A DNA stretch of 49,245 nucleotides from Acidobacteriaceae bacterium (GCA_027307045.1 DAHUXR010000021.1:1-49245), one strand, 5' to 3'; counted from the stretch's first letter, positions 17,263 through 25,878 are shown. Program-made: numbers and translations. Notes: generated by a model not told the origin, from the letters alone.

Positions 17263-17925
17263 ATGCTTCGCATGGAATCCTTGTTTGGTCCGGGCCTTCT
17301 ACCGGAGATACGCGACCGTGTTGTCACCGATTACGGTTGTGGAACGGGACTGGAAGCCATAGAACTCGCCCAGAAGGGCGCTCGTACGGTTTTCGGAATC
17401 GACATCAGACAGAGGATGATAGAGGCGGGACAAAGGAACGCGCAAGCTGCGGGAGTACACAACGTTTTCTTCAGTGATTGCCCACCGGAATCAACAGATC
17501 TGATTTTCAGCATCGATGCTTTTGAGCATTTTGGAAATCCAGCCGAGATTCTTGAGAAGTGGGCTTCTATTCTCAATCCACGGGGAAAGGTGATCATTTC
17601 ATTCGGCCCTCCCTGGTATCATCCCCGCGGCGGACACTTCTTCAGTTTTTTTCCGTGGGCGCACATACTCATCCCGGAAAAGACGCTCTGCAAGTGGCGA
17701 TTGCGATACAAGAAGGACGGCGCGCTGCGATTCTGCGATACCGAGGGCGGTCTCAACCAGATGACGATTCGTCGTTTTGAAAAGCTTGTTCGCCTCTCCC
17801 CTTTCGCCTGCCGCCACATGCGCATGATCCCGATACGCCTCGTGCGATCGCTCCATTGCCGTGCCACACGCGAGTTCTTTACCAGTATCATTCAGTGCGA
17901 GTTGGTTCTGCGGGGTGAAAATTGA
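17263..17925 (+). CDS. Class I SAM-dependent methyltransferase
   Basis: A 220-residue Rossmann-fold methyltransferase. Motif I is DYGCGTGLEA, the acidic end of strand 2 is GIDIRQRM, and IFSIDAFEHF is motif IV, the usual position of the catalytic-loop Asp. GGAGG ends seven bases before the start codon. The C-terminal part is Arg/His-rich, with a WYHPRGGHFFSFFPWAH segment typical of enzymes acting on lipids, sugars or small polar substrates. The N-terminus is short compared with many relatives, beginning only about 20 residues before motif I. A perfect CRP-like palindrome upstream suggests it is regulated. The substrate is unknown. Confidence 0.82.
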   Translation: MLRMESLFGPGLLPEIRDRVVTDYGCGTGLEAIELAQKGARTVFGIDIRQRMIEAGQRNAQAAGVHNVFFSDCPPESTDLIFSIDAFEHFGNPAEILEKWASILNPRGKVIISFGPPWYHPRGGHFFSFFPWAHILIPEKTLCKWRLRYKKDGALRFCDTEGGLNQMTIRRFEKLVRLSPFACRHMRMIPIRLVRSLHCRATREFFTSIIQCELVLRGEN

Positions 17926-18346
17926 CGTATTTTGGGGCCTCGTAGAACCCGTATGCCCGTTGCAGAAAAGATATTTAGGCACATTGTGGTGGACAAAAAT
18001 GTCTGACGACTGTGCTTGATCTACGCAGAGCTGGATTCTGTGGACTTGATACGTGCAGAGAGCATTAAAAAACTAGATTCACCTTTCGCGCTCGTGTATA
18101 CGACAGGGCCACTTACGGATTGCCCTCGAACACCCTTGCGGAAGCAATATCCAAATCTTCTGTAGAACTTTTTCCAATCGGTATACATGTGAACGTCGGG
18201 TGACGCGATCTAGAACCGGGGCCGGAAAGGCCAAAAATCTACCGCGGAAGCGCGGAGACACGGAAAAAAGCCAGGTCCCAACACAGCCGAGGGCGGCTGT
18301 GCCACACGATTCCAGGCGGCCCCGAGTGAAAGAGTCGGCAAGGAGA
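17926..18346. other. Intergenic interval without a recognised gene
   Basis: Convergent spacer between the methyltransferase and the beta-barrel gene. It contains a fragment resembling the CCGCGGA dispersed repeats near 18240. I see no RNA gene and no clear terminator. Confidence 0.4.
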
Positions 18347-19570
18347 TTAGCGAGACAACGAGAAGCTGCTATATTCGACGCCGGAAGGAGCGGAAACTTG
18401 CGCGGATGCTGCCTGGGTTTTAGGGGACTTAAGCCGGCTGTAGTCGACCGTAAAGGTGAAAAGAATGCTATTGCTTCGCGTGCCAAACAGGTTCCCAACG
18501 CGGCTTCTGCCCATGTTGTCCACGTAGGCAGAATCCAGTTTGAACCGGGAAAACTTGAAGGAAAGCCCCGCCGTGGGCGAAGTTTCATCCAGGCCGAATC
18601 TTGCCGCCAGGCGCTTGTTGAGCAGTTCCTGCTCAAAACCGAGAGTTCCGTGGTAAACCAGCGTGTTGGTGCCGGCAAGATCATTGCGGCGCGCAAGACG
18701 CGTTCCGCCAACGTCGACCAATGCGCCTTGCCACGGCATGAATGAGCCGCCGAGGCGAAATTCCGCGCTGTGGGCATTGCCCTGAACGGCGCCGGCAGGA
18801 TCCGTGCGGCGCTCAAGGTCATTATTCAATAGACCGCGAAATCCAAAAAGCAGCCTTTTATCGGGCTGCCAGGCCAGGCCGAACCCGCCGGATGGACGCC
18901 ACTGGGTCTCATAGCGGACAGTCTGTTGCGTAGTTAAATTCAGGTTTGCCGAGGGCGTGGCATTGAACTGCGAGGTCTCATAGGCCAACAGGACGCCGAC
19001 AGAGAATCCCTTGCCCAACGGCATGGCAATCTTTGAGAAGAGAGCATGATCGGTCCCCTTGCCGGTTAATGAAACGGCCTTTGGACCGAAGCCTGCGGAC
19101 TTGCCGTTAAAGGCCACGTTGTTGCTGTCCTGTTGCATGCCTATAACGTAAATGGCCAGCTTATGCCAAAGGGGCGGGGTGGTGAGACCAACCGCGGAGA
19201 AATGAAAGTTGTTGCCGTTGGTGAAATGCGTGTCGCCGTAGTCTGCTATGGCGGTATCCGCATCTCGCCATACAAGAGCATAGTTGCCCCAGGTTGCGCC
19301 GTCGCCGCCGAAACCAATTGACCGGACACCCTTTTTGATCTGGCTGGAAGAAAACTCGCGCATGGAAAGTTCTGGGGACTGGGCGCGCATTTGTCCGGAA
19401 AAAGCACAGGCCACGGACATGACCAGCAAAAGCGCCAGCCATGAAAATTGTGTTCGCCTTGGACTAGCGGCGATCGCACGCGAGGAATGGCGTGCCGCAA
19501 CGGTTGGCCGTTTCAGGCAATTCATCCTTGAAGACATTCGCTTTTCACACAGAGATGGGCACATCGGCAA
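18347..19570 (-). CDS. Outer-membrane beta-barrel protein (PorV/FadL-like)
   Basis: A 407-residue exported protein. The start is uncertain; several Met codons precede a signal peptide around residues 40-63 (FSWLALLLVMSVACAF). The mature part begins with SIGFGGDGATWGNYALVWRD, typical of PorV/PorQ or FadL-type barrels in which the first strand follows a Gly-rich segment. Alternating aromatic/polar strands follow (LFGFRGLLNNDLERR, FRLGGSFMPWQGALVDVGG), spaced about 20-25 residues apart. The last strand reads SILFTFTVDYSRL and is followed by a Ser/Ala tail, so the barrel is not at the very C-terminus. A transport role for hydrophobic compounds is inferred. A large antisense-overlapping frame at 18079-18822 was rejected. 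Confidence 0.72.
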   Translation of the reverse strand: MPMCPSLCEKRMSSRMNCLKRPTVAARHSSRAIAASPRRTQFSWLALLLVMSVACAFSGQMRAQSPELSMREFSSSQIKKGVRSIGFGGDGATWGNYALVWRDADTAIADYGDTHFTNGNNFHFSAVGLTTPPLWHKLAIYVIGMQQDSNNVAFNGKSAGFGPKAVSLTGKGTDHALFSKIAMPLGKGFSVGVLLAYETSQFNATPSANLNLTTQQTVRYETQWRPSGGFGLAWQPDKRLLFGFRGLLNNDLERRTDPAGAVQGNAHSAEFRLGGSFMPWQGALVDVGGTRLARRNDLAGTNTLVYHGTLGFEQELLNKRLAARFGLDETSPTAGLSFKFSRFKLDSAYVDNMGRSRVGNLFGTRSNSILFTFTVDYSRLKSPKTQAASAQVSAPSGVEYSSFSLSR

Positions 19571-19713
19571 AATTTATCACCAGACTTTATGGAGCAACCA
19601 TTCTAATGCAGCGGTATGGCCCCATCTACTTGCAGTCCGGATAACCGGAGGAGCAGGACCTTTGCGTGGAGAGACCCTTGGAGGCAAGCCGGGCGGGCCC
19701 GTCGCGTTCCGGG

Positions 19714-20625
19714 TCAATTGTTTTTTTTCTTTCCCCGGGCGTCCCTGAACCAATTTTTTAGTCTTTGCGGTGAAACGCCAAGCCAATAGGCAAGCCGCAG
19801 AAAATATATAAGGAGCGCGGTGCGAAATACGCCGTGCTCAATGTAGCGTCGGCCGGAAACGGTGAGCGGCGTCCTTAAGACAGCGAACTTTCCTGCCTGC
19901 TTGATACGGCGCACCAATTCGACGTCTTCAAACAGCGGCCATTCCGGCGCGCCACCGATGGATTCAAAAACTGATTTGCGCACGAAAACGCCCTGGTCGC
20001 CGGTGGCGGAGTTGCGGAAGCGCGCGCGAACGTTAATGCCCCAGGCCACAAGGCGCAGAGATCGCGGACGCGATTCGGCAAAGCGAATGTAGAAAGCGCC
20101 GCCGGCAAGCTGCTGGTCAGCGAGCGCAGCGTGAAGAGCGTCAATCGCGGGCTGGGAAATGAGGCTATCAGCATGAAGGAAGAGCAGACAAATGTCGGGA
20201 GGGCGTGACGTGGCGAAGGTTTTGGTCGCGGCTGTTTCCGCCGCGGATGTTTCAGGGGCTTCGGCGGCGGTTGTGCCAGTGGAGGCCGGTTCTTTGGTGG
20301 AGGTCTCAGTGGCGAGGGTTTCCTTGGCGGGTGTTCCAGTAGGGTTTCCAGTGGTGGCCGCTTCTCTGGCGAAAGTTTCGGCGCAGGCTGTCTCGGAAAC
20401 ATCAAAAGCCGCAGCGGCGCCAACGTTGATCTGCGGGCCTTTGCCGCGTATGGACCTCACCAGCACGATGTCCGGCTGGGCTTGCAGCCAGGCAACGGTG
20501 CCGTCTGTGCTGCCGCCATCGGACACAATGATTTCCGCAATGCCCCCGCAGGCGCGCAAGGCGGCGATGGTCGCAGGCAGCGAGGCGCGTTCGTTCAGAA
20601 CAGGAATGACGGCCGAGATTTTCAT
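19714..20625 (-). CDS. Family 2 glycosyltransferase (TIGR04283-like) with low-complexity insert
   Basis: A 303-residue transferase. The GT-A core starts with SAVIPVLNERASLP, then EIIVSDGGSTDGT (nucleotide-sugar site) and GKGPQINVGAAAA. In relatives the metal-binding LLFLHADS follows within about ten residues. Here residues about 75-141 are an Ala/Thr/Glu/Pro repeat inserted before LLFLHADSLI. Later motifs are normal: GDQGVFVRKSVFESIGGAPEWPLFEDVELVRR. The C-terminal helix is basic. It pairs with the TIGR04282-like gene upstream, a common association. The start is preceded by three 17-bp copies of its own initiation region. Confidence 0.85.
   Translation of the reverse strand: MKISAVIPVLNERASLPATIAALRACGGIAEIIVSDGGSTDGTVAWLQAQPDIVLVRSIRGKGPQINVGAAAAFDVSETACAETFAREAATTGNPTGTPAKETLATETSTKEPASTGTTAAEAPETSAAETAATKTFATSRPPDICLLFLHADSLISQPAIDALHAALADQQLAGGAFYIRFAESRPRSLRLVAWGINVRARFRNSATGDQGVFVRKSVFESIGGAPEWPLFEDVELVRRIKQAGKFAVLRTPLTVSGRRYIEHGVFRTALLIYFLRLAYWLGVSPQRLKNWFRDARGKKKNN
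20203..20403 (-). repeat. Low-complexity Ala/Thr/Glu insert within the glycosyltransferase gene
   Basis: About 67 codons made of imperfect repeats of Glu-Thr-x-Ala or Ala-Thr-type units, between two conserved core motifs of the glycosyltransferase. The frame is kept throughout. Confidence 0.75.
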
Positions 20626-20661
20626 TTCGACGCGATTTTCATTTTGAAGAGATCTTCATTT
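20611..20661 (-). repeat. Three 17-bp copies of a translation start region
   Basis: On the minus strand three consecutive 17-base units each start AAATGAA and continue (G/A)ATC(T/G)C. The last contains the ATG of the glycosyltransferase gene. Only the third is in frame with it. Earlier AAATGAA strings occur further upstream to about 20720. Confidence 0.65.
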
Positions 20662-20717
20662 GACGACGGTTCATTTTCGGTGAGTTTCTTGCTGTCGGCT
20701 TCATTTTTGCTGCCGCT

Positions 20718-21383
20718 TCATTTAGGCGGATTCGGCTCCGTGAAAGACGCGCGGCTGAGCAGTTCCGCAGTCTTCGGCGCGGCTGCAGGATCATTGGCGA
20801 GCTGGCGGCGCAGGCGCTCAAGGTCGTCATGGCTATCAATATCGAACCACGGATTGATGAGTACGGTCTTCATGCCGAACTGTTCCAGCTTGTGCGTGGT
20901 GGCGGCCAGCGTGGTGGAATGGCTCCACTGGATTCCTTCCAGCACGCCCACAGGACAGTCCTTGAGGCCGATGAGGTAAAAGCCGCCGTCAGCGGAAGGG
21001 CCAAGCACTGCGTCGGCGTTTTGCAAAGCGTCGCGCGCAGTTTGAAGATAAGCCGCGGGAAGGCCCGGGCTGTCCGCGCCAATGGCCAGCACAATAGGCT
21101 TGCGCTTGAGGGCCAGCCGCAGCACTTTTTCCAAACGGTCGCCCAGGTCGCCTTCAGACTGCAGCCAGACTTCATCTGGTTTGAAGTAAGGGCGCTCAAA
21201 AGTTTTTGTGGCGGCAATAATGCATTCCGCCCACGGGACCGTGCGGACCATCGCGACTGTGTCTTCAAGAAACGCCTCCGCCAGCTCCGCCGCGCGCTCC
21301 GGGCCAAGCTCCGGGATGAGCCGGGTCTTCACCGATCCGGGGATTGGCGGCTTGGCGAAAATGCAGACGATGGCTTCCGGCAT
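20718..21383 (-). CDS. TIGR04282-like glycosyltransferase / nucleotidyltransferase-fold protein
   Basis: A 221-residue protein of the family annotated as arsenosugar-biosynthesis glycosyltransferase. I prefer the start at 21383 (MPEAIVCIFAKPPIPGSVKTRL), since the family begins with this FxKxPxxGxVKTRL strand-loop. Other conserved parts are WLQSEGDLGDRL, IGADSPGLPAAYL (metal-binding DSP) and LGPSADGGFYLIGL. It overlaps or abuts neighbours in a minus-strand operon: TVP38 protein upstream and TIGR04283-like enzyme downstream. No ArsS or ArsM gene is in the window, so an arsenosugar role is not supported here. A lipid or carotenoid sugar modification is an alternative. Confidence 0.87.
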   Translation of the reverse strand: MPEAIVCIFAKPPIPGSVKTRLIPELGPERAAELAEAFLEDTVAMVRTVPWAECIIAATKTFERPYFKPDEVWLQSEGDLGDRLEKVLRLALKRKPIVLAIGADSPGLPAAYLQTARDALQNADAVLGPSADGGFYLIGLKDCPVGVLEGIQWSHSTTLAATTHKLEQFGMKTVLINPWFDIDSHDDLERLRRQLANDPAAAPKTAELLSRASFTEPNPPK

Positions 21384-21423
21384 TAAATTTCCTGCGCTTG
21401 CTGCGGTTCGCGGCAAAACGCAC

Positions 21424-22089
21424 TTATTGTTTCACGACTGCATTGGAATCCGTGCCCATTTCTTCGCGCAATGCTTTTTTTGCGATGCGGCCAAGCCACC
21501 ACACCAGGACCACGATCGCCGCCAGACCGCCCCACAATAAGAGACGTCCGGCGATGCCGGAGTTGGGCCGTCCGCGCAGGAGATCAGAAATATCGTTCAT
21601 GATAGAGCCAAGATAGACATAGAGAACGGTGGCGGGAAACATGCCGATCCATGAAGCCAGCATGTAATCCCGCAGGCGGATGCTGGTGAGACCCAGCGCA
21701 TAATTCAGGATGTTGAACGGCAGCACCGGTTGCAGGCGCAACAGGACCACGGCCTTGAATCCGTTCTTTTCAATGGCGCGATCAATGGCGGCGGCCTGCG
21801 GATATTTGTTGAGACGGCGAGTGACCCAGCCCCTCGCAACATATCGGGCGATGAGAAATGCCAGCGTGGCTCCAGCAACGCTGGCCGGCGAAACCACCAA
21901 GGTGCCGATGATCGCGCCATAGAGAAAGCCTGCGCCCAGGGTGAGCGGAAGTCCCGGGAAAAAGAGCGCGGTGCCGGCGATATAGAAGACGGCGTAGATC
22001 GCGCCTCCGGTTGCGCCCATACCTTTGGCCCAGTGGATGAAGTCGACCATCCATTGCAGGAACGGAAGCGCGCTGGCGAGCAGAATCAT
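21424..22089 (-). CDS. TVP38/TMEM64 family membrane protein
   Basis: A 221-residue integral membrane protein with about five or six hydrophobic segments. The family core is visible: GTALFFPGLPLTLGAGFLYG (re-entrant Gly/Pro loop) and the LRLQPVLPFNILNYALGLT segment. Members of this DedA-related group are thought to move lipids across membranes. The position between a methyltransferase and two glycosyltransferase genes on one strand suggests a shared envelope-lipid role, which is inference. Forty bases separate it from the next gene. Confidence 0.9.
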   Translation of the reverse strand: MILLASALPFLQWMVDFIHWAKGMGATGGAIYAVFYIAGTALFFPGLPLTLGAGFLYGAIIGTLVVSPASVAGATLAFLIARYVARGWVTRRLNKYPQAAAIDRAIEKNGFKAVVLLRLQPVLPFNILNYALGLTSIRLRDYMLASWIGMFPATVLYVYLGSIMNDISDLLRGRPNSGIAGRLLLWGGLAAIVVLVWWLGRIAKKALREEMGTDSNAVVKQ

Positions 22090-22163
22090 GTGGTTATCAT
22101 CTCAGATGATGGCTTTGATGGACACATGGCGAAGGAGAGTTATCTATGAGGCGTTCGGTTACG

Positions 22164-23138
22164 CTATTCAATCCAAAGGTCGCCCCAGCCCGCTTTGCGG
22201 GTGCGTTTGTATGCCTCTTTGCTGGAGCGCGTGATTGTACGATTTTCAATCTGGCCTTTGGCCGTGCAGAGCGCAAGCTTGACGTGTCCGCTATGCTTGC
22301 CGGGATGGCGGACGATGCGCGCTCCCTTGGATGGCGCAGCGCTTTTTGCGGCCACGAGGTAAGAAAATTTCTCGTCTTCATAACCAAGCGCGCCGCCTTT
22401 CAATTGCCGGTGCTGCGACGTGCGTTCCACGCGCTGCGAAAAATGGCACCAGTCGCCGACGGCGTCCATGGGACACGTGAAATGATGCGGACACGGAGCA
22501 AGAATCATGGCTGCATTCGCAAGCAACGCAGATCGCGCTGCGTTGATGGCTGCGAAACCACGGCGCGTCCCCGGCTCAATGACCACAAGAAATTTGGCCG
22601 CACATTTCCACGCTTTATTGAGCACGGCTTCTGCGGCCGCTTGCGGCAGCTCGCCGAGCGTGTAAGAAATCACGACGAGGTCGTGCTTTTCACAGGTCAG
22701 CCCGGAGCGCAGGTCCTGCTTGAGCCATTGCGCCTGCTGGACAATTGTCGATCCGCTTTGCTCGGCCAGACGCTTGCCCACGGCGATCCAACCAGCGTCC
22801 GATTCGATCAGCGTGGCTTGCTGAAGCTGCGGGAACTGTTCAGCGGCGGCAAGCAGCACTGTACCAGGACCAGCGCCGAGATCGAGCAGGCTGACAATTT
22901 CTTCCCGTGGCGCGCGCAACTTGATTTCAGCAAACACGCGCTGGATAGCAGCATACGTCGCGGGCAGCCGCACCGCGAGATAAGCGGCGCGATGCGCTTC
23001 AGAGGCAACCGCAGGAGTGGAGAAATCAGCGGCCTTATAGTGTTCAGTAATTTGGGCTGTCGCCTGCGCGAGCTTGCGATGATCAACTTTGTCGGTCTCC
23101 CGCTGAATGGCGTCCTGCAACTCGGCGGAAAGGCGCAT
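22164..23138 (-). CDS. Rsm22/METTL17-like methyltransferase
   Basis: A 324-residue protein. LLDLGAGPGTVL is the SAM-binding motif I of a class I methyltransferase. The C-terminal half has CPHHFTCPM and DWCHFSQRVER followed by LKGGALGYEDEKFSYL, the cysteine pattern and signature of Rsm22, the mitochondrial ribosome assembly factor family. In mitochondrial relatives these cysteines bind an iron-sulfur cluster (established for Mettl17). It ends with a basic tail (TRSSKEAYKRTRKAGWGDLW) that could contact RNA. It lies 15 bp downstream of the redoxin stop codon, in the same operon. A role in small-subunit ribosome maturation is likely by family. Confidence 0.87.
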   Translation of the reverse strand: MRLSAELQDAIQRETDKVDHRKLAQATAQITEHYKAADFSTPAVASEAHRAAYLAVRLPATYAAIQRVFAEIKLRAPREEIVSLLDLGAGPGTVLLAAAEQFPQLQQATLIESDAGWIAVGKRLAEQSGSTIVQQAQWLKQDLRSGLTCEKHDLVVISYTLGELPQAAAEAVLNKAWKCAAKFLVVIEPGTRRGFAAINAARSALLANAAMILAPCPHHFTCPMDAVGDWCHFSQRVERTSQHRQLKGGALGYEDEKFSYLVAAKSAAPSKGARIVRHPGKHSGHVKLALCTAKGQIENRTITRSSKEAYKRTRKAGWGDLWIE

Positions 23139-23153
23139 CGGGTGAGTGAGGCC

Positions 23154-23765
23154 TCAGTCCTTGTATTTTACGGAGCAGCCGTAAGGACGCGTTGCCGCCT
23201 CAGCCACCGGCTTGCCGCCCATGGCTTGCTCAAGCGCCGCCGAAACATAGTTCTTCGATCTCGCAATGTCGCCCTGGTCAGAGGTTGGGTGATCGTCAAT
23301 AGCGCCGTTATAGATCAGCGTCCCGTTGGGATCGATGATGAACATGTGCGGCGTTGTTTTTGCGGCATAGAGATGGCCCAGAGATCCGCCGGGATCCATC
23401 AGCACAGCGGTGGGCGCGGCGTTCATCGTCTTGAGATAATTATTTTCCTGCGACGGCGTAACAAAGCCCTGCGTTCCGGGAGCCGAGGAAATCGCCGTAA
23501 GCCAGATTACACCTTTGGCCGTCCACTCTTTTTGCAGCCGCTGCATGTTGCCGCTCTCATAATGCTTTTTCGTGTACGGGCAGCCCTGATTGTGCCATTC
23601 CAGCACCACAAATTTGCCCTTGTAATCAGAGAGGCGCTGCTGCTTGCCATTGCTGTCCACGGCGGTAAAGCCGGGCGCGGGATCGCCGACCTTTACGGCA
23701 AATGCCGACGCCACCAGCGCCAGCAGCGCGCACGCTCGCCGTATAAAACGATACCGACGGTTCAT
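23154..23765 (-). CDS. Exported redoxin (thioredoxin-fold, AhpC/TSA type)
   Basis: A 203-residue exported thiol protein. Signal peptide near residues 8-23. GDPAPGFTAVDSNGKQQRLSDYKG is the redoxin opening. The active segment is WHNQGCPYTKKHY, so only one cysteine is in the classical site, with Tyr-Thr-Lys in place of the second Cys. A further Cys lies near the C-terminus (RPYGCSVKY) and might be its resolving partner. TTPHMFIIDPNGTLIYNGAIDD carries the cis-Pro. It follows a DsbD-N-domain gene, which fits extracytoplasmic thiol chemistry. Confidence 0.87.
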   Translation of the reverse strand: MNRRYRFIRRACALLALVASAFAVKVGDPAPGFTAVDSNGKQQRLSDYKGKFVVLEWHNQGCPYTKKHYESGNMQRLQKEWTAKGVIWLTAISSAPGTQGFVTPSQENNYLKTMNAAPTAVLMDPGGSLGHLYAAKTTPHMFIIDPNGTLIYNGAIDDHPTSDQGDIARSKNYVSAALEQAMGGKPVAEAATRPYGCSVKYKD

Positions 23766-23797
23766 TGCGCCCTCCTTTATAAACTTCGTTTCGCAAA

Positions 23798-24628
23798 CTA
23801 TTGTATCGGCTGGCGCACATGCGCTTCAATCCGGTAAGCCGGCCCGCCGGGAATTACCAGTACGCCGCGAAGAGCTGTAATCGGTTTAATAAGCAGATCG
23901 GATTTCTTCAAAGCTATCTTCGCGCCATGGGACGTCTGCTGAAGTTTTTGCGGCGCAGCATTATCGATTTGCCCCGGATCAAGCGGAAAAAAATCAGCCT
24001 GCGTGATGGGCTGGCCGGCGCGGATCGTCAGGACGAAATCATCTTTGCCCGACGTGGCGCTTGCATTCCAGCCGCGAGGCAAAGGTTGTGGGATCAGTCT
24101 GTCAGTCTTTGCGAAAAGCTGCGAATGTTGCTGGTCCAGGCTAGTAGTCGCACCCACAGGCAAACTCAGATGCAGGTCAGCATGCTCCGGAATGCAAACT
24201 TCGCGGCAAGTGATCCACTTGGCGTCGGCAGCGAATTCCGCCGCGCGGCCGCCGATAGCAGATGGCGCGTGAATTGTAAGCGGGAGCAAGACTTCATTGT
24301 CATAGCCGTAATCAAGCAATTCTTTGCTCGGCTGCAACCGCTCAGGACGCGGCCACTGTATTTCTCCGGCGCTGAAGCCAAGAGGCAACTTCCAGTTAAA
24401 AGAAGGCGGCTGGCCGGAGTCACCAGGATTGATCCAGTAAATGTGCCAGCCTTTCTCCAGGATGAAGTGAACGCCCAGTTGCAGGTCAGAGTTGGGCTTC
24501 ACCGACGCTTGCCGCGAAAGCAGTTCCACGCGCGCATGCTGAGGCGGAGCCTGGGGGCTGCCGCCAAAGGAACTCGCAAGCGCGACGATGAGGCTGGCGG
24601 CAAGGCGAATGTTCAGAAAGATGGCCAC
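23798..24628 (-). CDS. DsbD N-terminal-domain protein
   Basis: A 276-residue exported protein corresponding to the N-terminal periplasmic domain of DsbD/ScsB. A signal peptide is at residues 1-25. GWHIYWINPGDSGQPPSFNW and WPRPERL are family signatures. The redox pair is in WITCREVCIPEHADL. The membrane electron-carrier domain and the C-terminal thioredoxin domain of full DsbD are missing, and no gene for them is adjacent. It is the first gene of the minus-strand operon and follows a terminator. Its partner is probably the redoxin downstream (32-bp gap). Confidence 0.85.
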   Translation of the reverse strand: MAIFLNIRLAASLIVALASSFGGSPQAPPQHARVELLSRQASVKPNSDLQLGVHFILEKGWHIYWINPGDSGQPPSFNWKLPLGFSAGEIQWPRPERLQPSKELLDYGYDNEVLLPLTIHAPSAIGGRAAEFAADAKWITCREVCIPEHADLHLSLPVGATTSLDQQHSQLFAKTDRLIPQPLPRGWNASATSGKDDFVLTIRAGQPITQADFFPLDPGQIDNAAPQKLQQTSHGAKIALKKSDLLIKPITALRGVLVIPGGPAYRIEAHVRQPIQ

Positions 24629-24645
24629 AACAGAATTTTATCGCG

Positions 24646-24673
24646 TAAAAAGCGCCGGCCTTTAACCGGCGCT
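24646..24673 (-). terminator. Rho-independent terminator
   Basis: On the minus strand AGCGCCGG pairs with CCGGCGCT across a 7-nt loop and is followed by TTTTA. It separates the transglutaminase gene (stop at 24732) from the DsbD-N gene (start 24628), so the downstream operon has its own promoter or depends on readthrough. Confidence 0.85.
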
Positions 24674-24731
24674 CTGTGTTGTTTTGGACAACCACAGGCC
24701 ACGGATCTGAGAAAAATTGGCAATTTAAAAT

Positions 24732-25730
24732 TTATCTTGCAGCGCGGGTGGCTTCGCGCCCGCCAGAAACGTCGCTAAATGAAAACGCGTAGGCCACATT
24801 GGGATAGGGCTTTCTATCCAGCTCAACATACGGAAAAATGAAATAATTCACACGATCGCCGCGCTGCGCCGGACTCAGTTGCAGGTCGCGGCCCAGGCTG
24901 AACTGCACTCGATTGACGTCATGCGCGCCGAAGAAGTAATCCTTTTTCTCCTGGTGCTTCCAGGCTTCAGAGATGTCCACCGGGAACCAGCCGCGCGCGC
25001 GGGTATAAAACTCTGCCCAGCAGTGGTAACCGGCAATCTGGCCAGAATTCTGCCCTTCCGGCAATGACAGTCCCATTTCAAAGCGGGCAGGAATCTTCTG
25101 CGAACGCGCCATGGAGATAAAGACGGAATGGAAATCCGTGCAATTGCCATGTTTGGCGTCGCAGGCCCAGAGCGCATCGCCGCGGCCCCAGCCGGTCCCA
25201 GTCTTGTCATACTTCATGGTGGAAAAAGTGTAATCGTAGAACGCACGGACTTTATCCAGGTCAGACATGCCCGGTTTTATCTGAGCAAATGCCAGTTCGG
25301 CGGGCTTACCCGTGATGGGCACCAGCTTGTCTGCCTGTAAAAAACGTTGGAGGTCTTTTTCCGATGCTGGCTGCTTGAGCGATACCGCGGCCAGATGCTC
25401 CAGCCGCACCACATCGTATTTAACGGTGAAGTGATACTCGGGCTGGGTTGCTTTGTCCGTGTGGGCATAAAACATCTTGTTGCCGTACTCATGCTCGGTT
25501 GTTTCCTTAAGCGCTAGGTCGCCGCTTTTGGAAAGCACATTCACCTGCTGAAACCGGTCAGACTGCGCCACGGGGAACCAGATATCGAGCGGCTTGCCGG
25601 GATCGGTAATGCGAACGGTGAAGGAATAATTAAGCTCAAAGTGGCGCGACTTGCTTTGGGCAAATGCGCAAGCAGCGCACAACAGAAAAAGCGAGACGGC
25701 AGAAATACTCCGCAACGTGGAATGAAACAT
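24732..25730 (-). CDS. Exported transglutaminase-like protein
   Basis: A 332-residue protein with signal peptide (SISAVSLFLLCAACAFAQS). Residues 28-150 form a beta-rich domain and 155-270 a transglutaminase-like (papain-fold) domain. The catalytic triad is visible: Cys in HGNCTDFHSVF, His in AGYHCWAEFY and Asp in WFPVDISEAW. The C-terminal part holds YFFGAHDVNRVQFSLGRDL, common in this family. The enzymes are usually proteases or amidases, not true transglutaminases. It is a single gene with a terminator downstream. Confidence 0.88.
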   Translation of the reverse strand: MFHSTLRSISAVSLFLLCAACAFAQSKSRHFELNYSFTVRITDPGKPLDIWFPVAQSDRFQQVNVLSKSGDLALKETTEHEYGNKMFYAHTDKATQPEYHFTVKYDVVRLEHLAAVSLKQPASEKDLQRFLQADKLVPITGKPAELAFAQIKPGMSDLDKVRAFYDYTFSTMKYDKTGTGWGRGDALWACDAKHGNCTDFHSVFISMARSQKIPARFEMGLSLPEGQNSGQIAGYHCWAEFYTRARGWFPVDISEAWKHQEKKDYFFGAHDVNRVQFSLGRDLQLSPAQRGDRVNYFIFPYVELDRKPYPNVAYAFSFSDVSGGREATRAAR

Positions 25731-25878
25731 AAATTCTTCCTTTTCGGCTTATTCAGAGATGAGGGTAGAGAACGTCCGACCGGAGGTTTGGCCGACTACC
25801 GTCAAGTAAAGCCGTGGAAGAAGCGGGACATCGCGAAGGGAATTGTACTCCGCGAAACCAGCGATGGCAAAATGCCAG

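Noticed and set aside
18079-18822. 247-codon minus open frame
   Set aside because: Overlaps the beta-barrel gene in another frame and is Arg/Ser/Pro-rich without motifs.
20639-20839. 66-codon minus frame
   Set aside because: Overlaps the TIGR04282-like gene end and the repeat region; Arg/Ser-rich with no motif.
22146-23837. 563-codon + strand open frame
   Set aside because: It is antisense to the Rsm22-like and redoxin genes, which carry clear family motifs. Long antisense frames are expected from GC-biased codons.
23801-24778. 325-codon + strand open frame
   Set aside because: Antisense to the DsbD-N gene; Arg-rich composition with no family motif.
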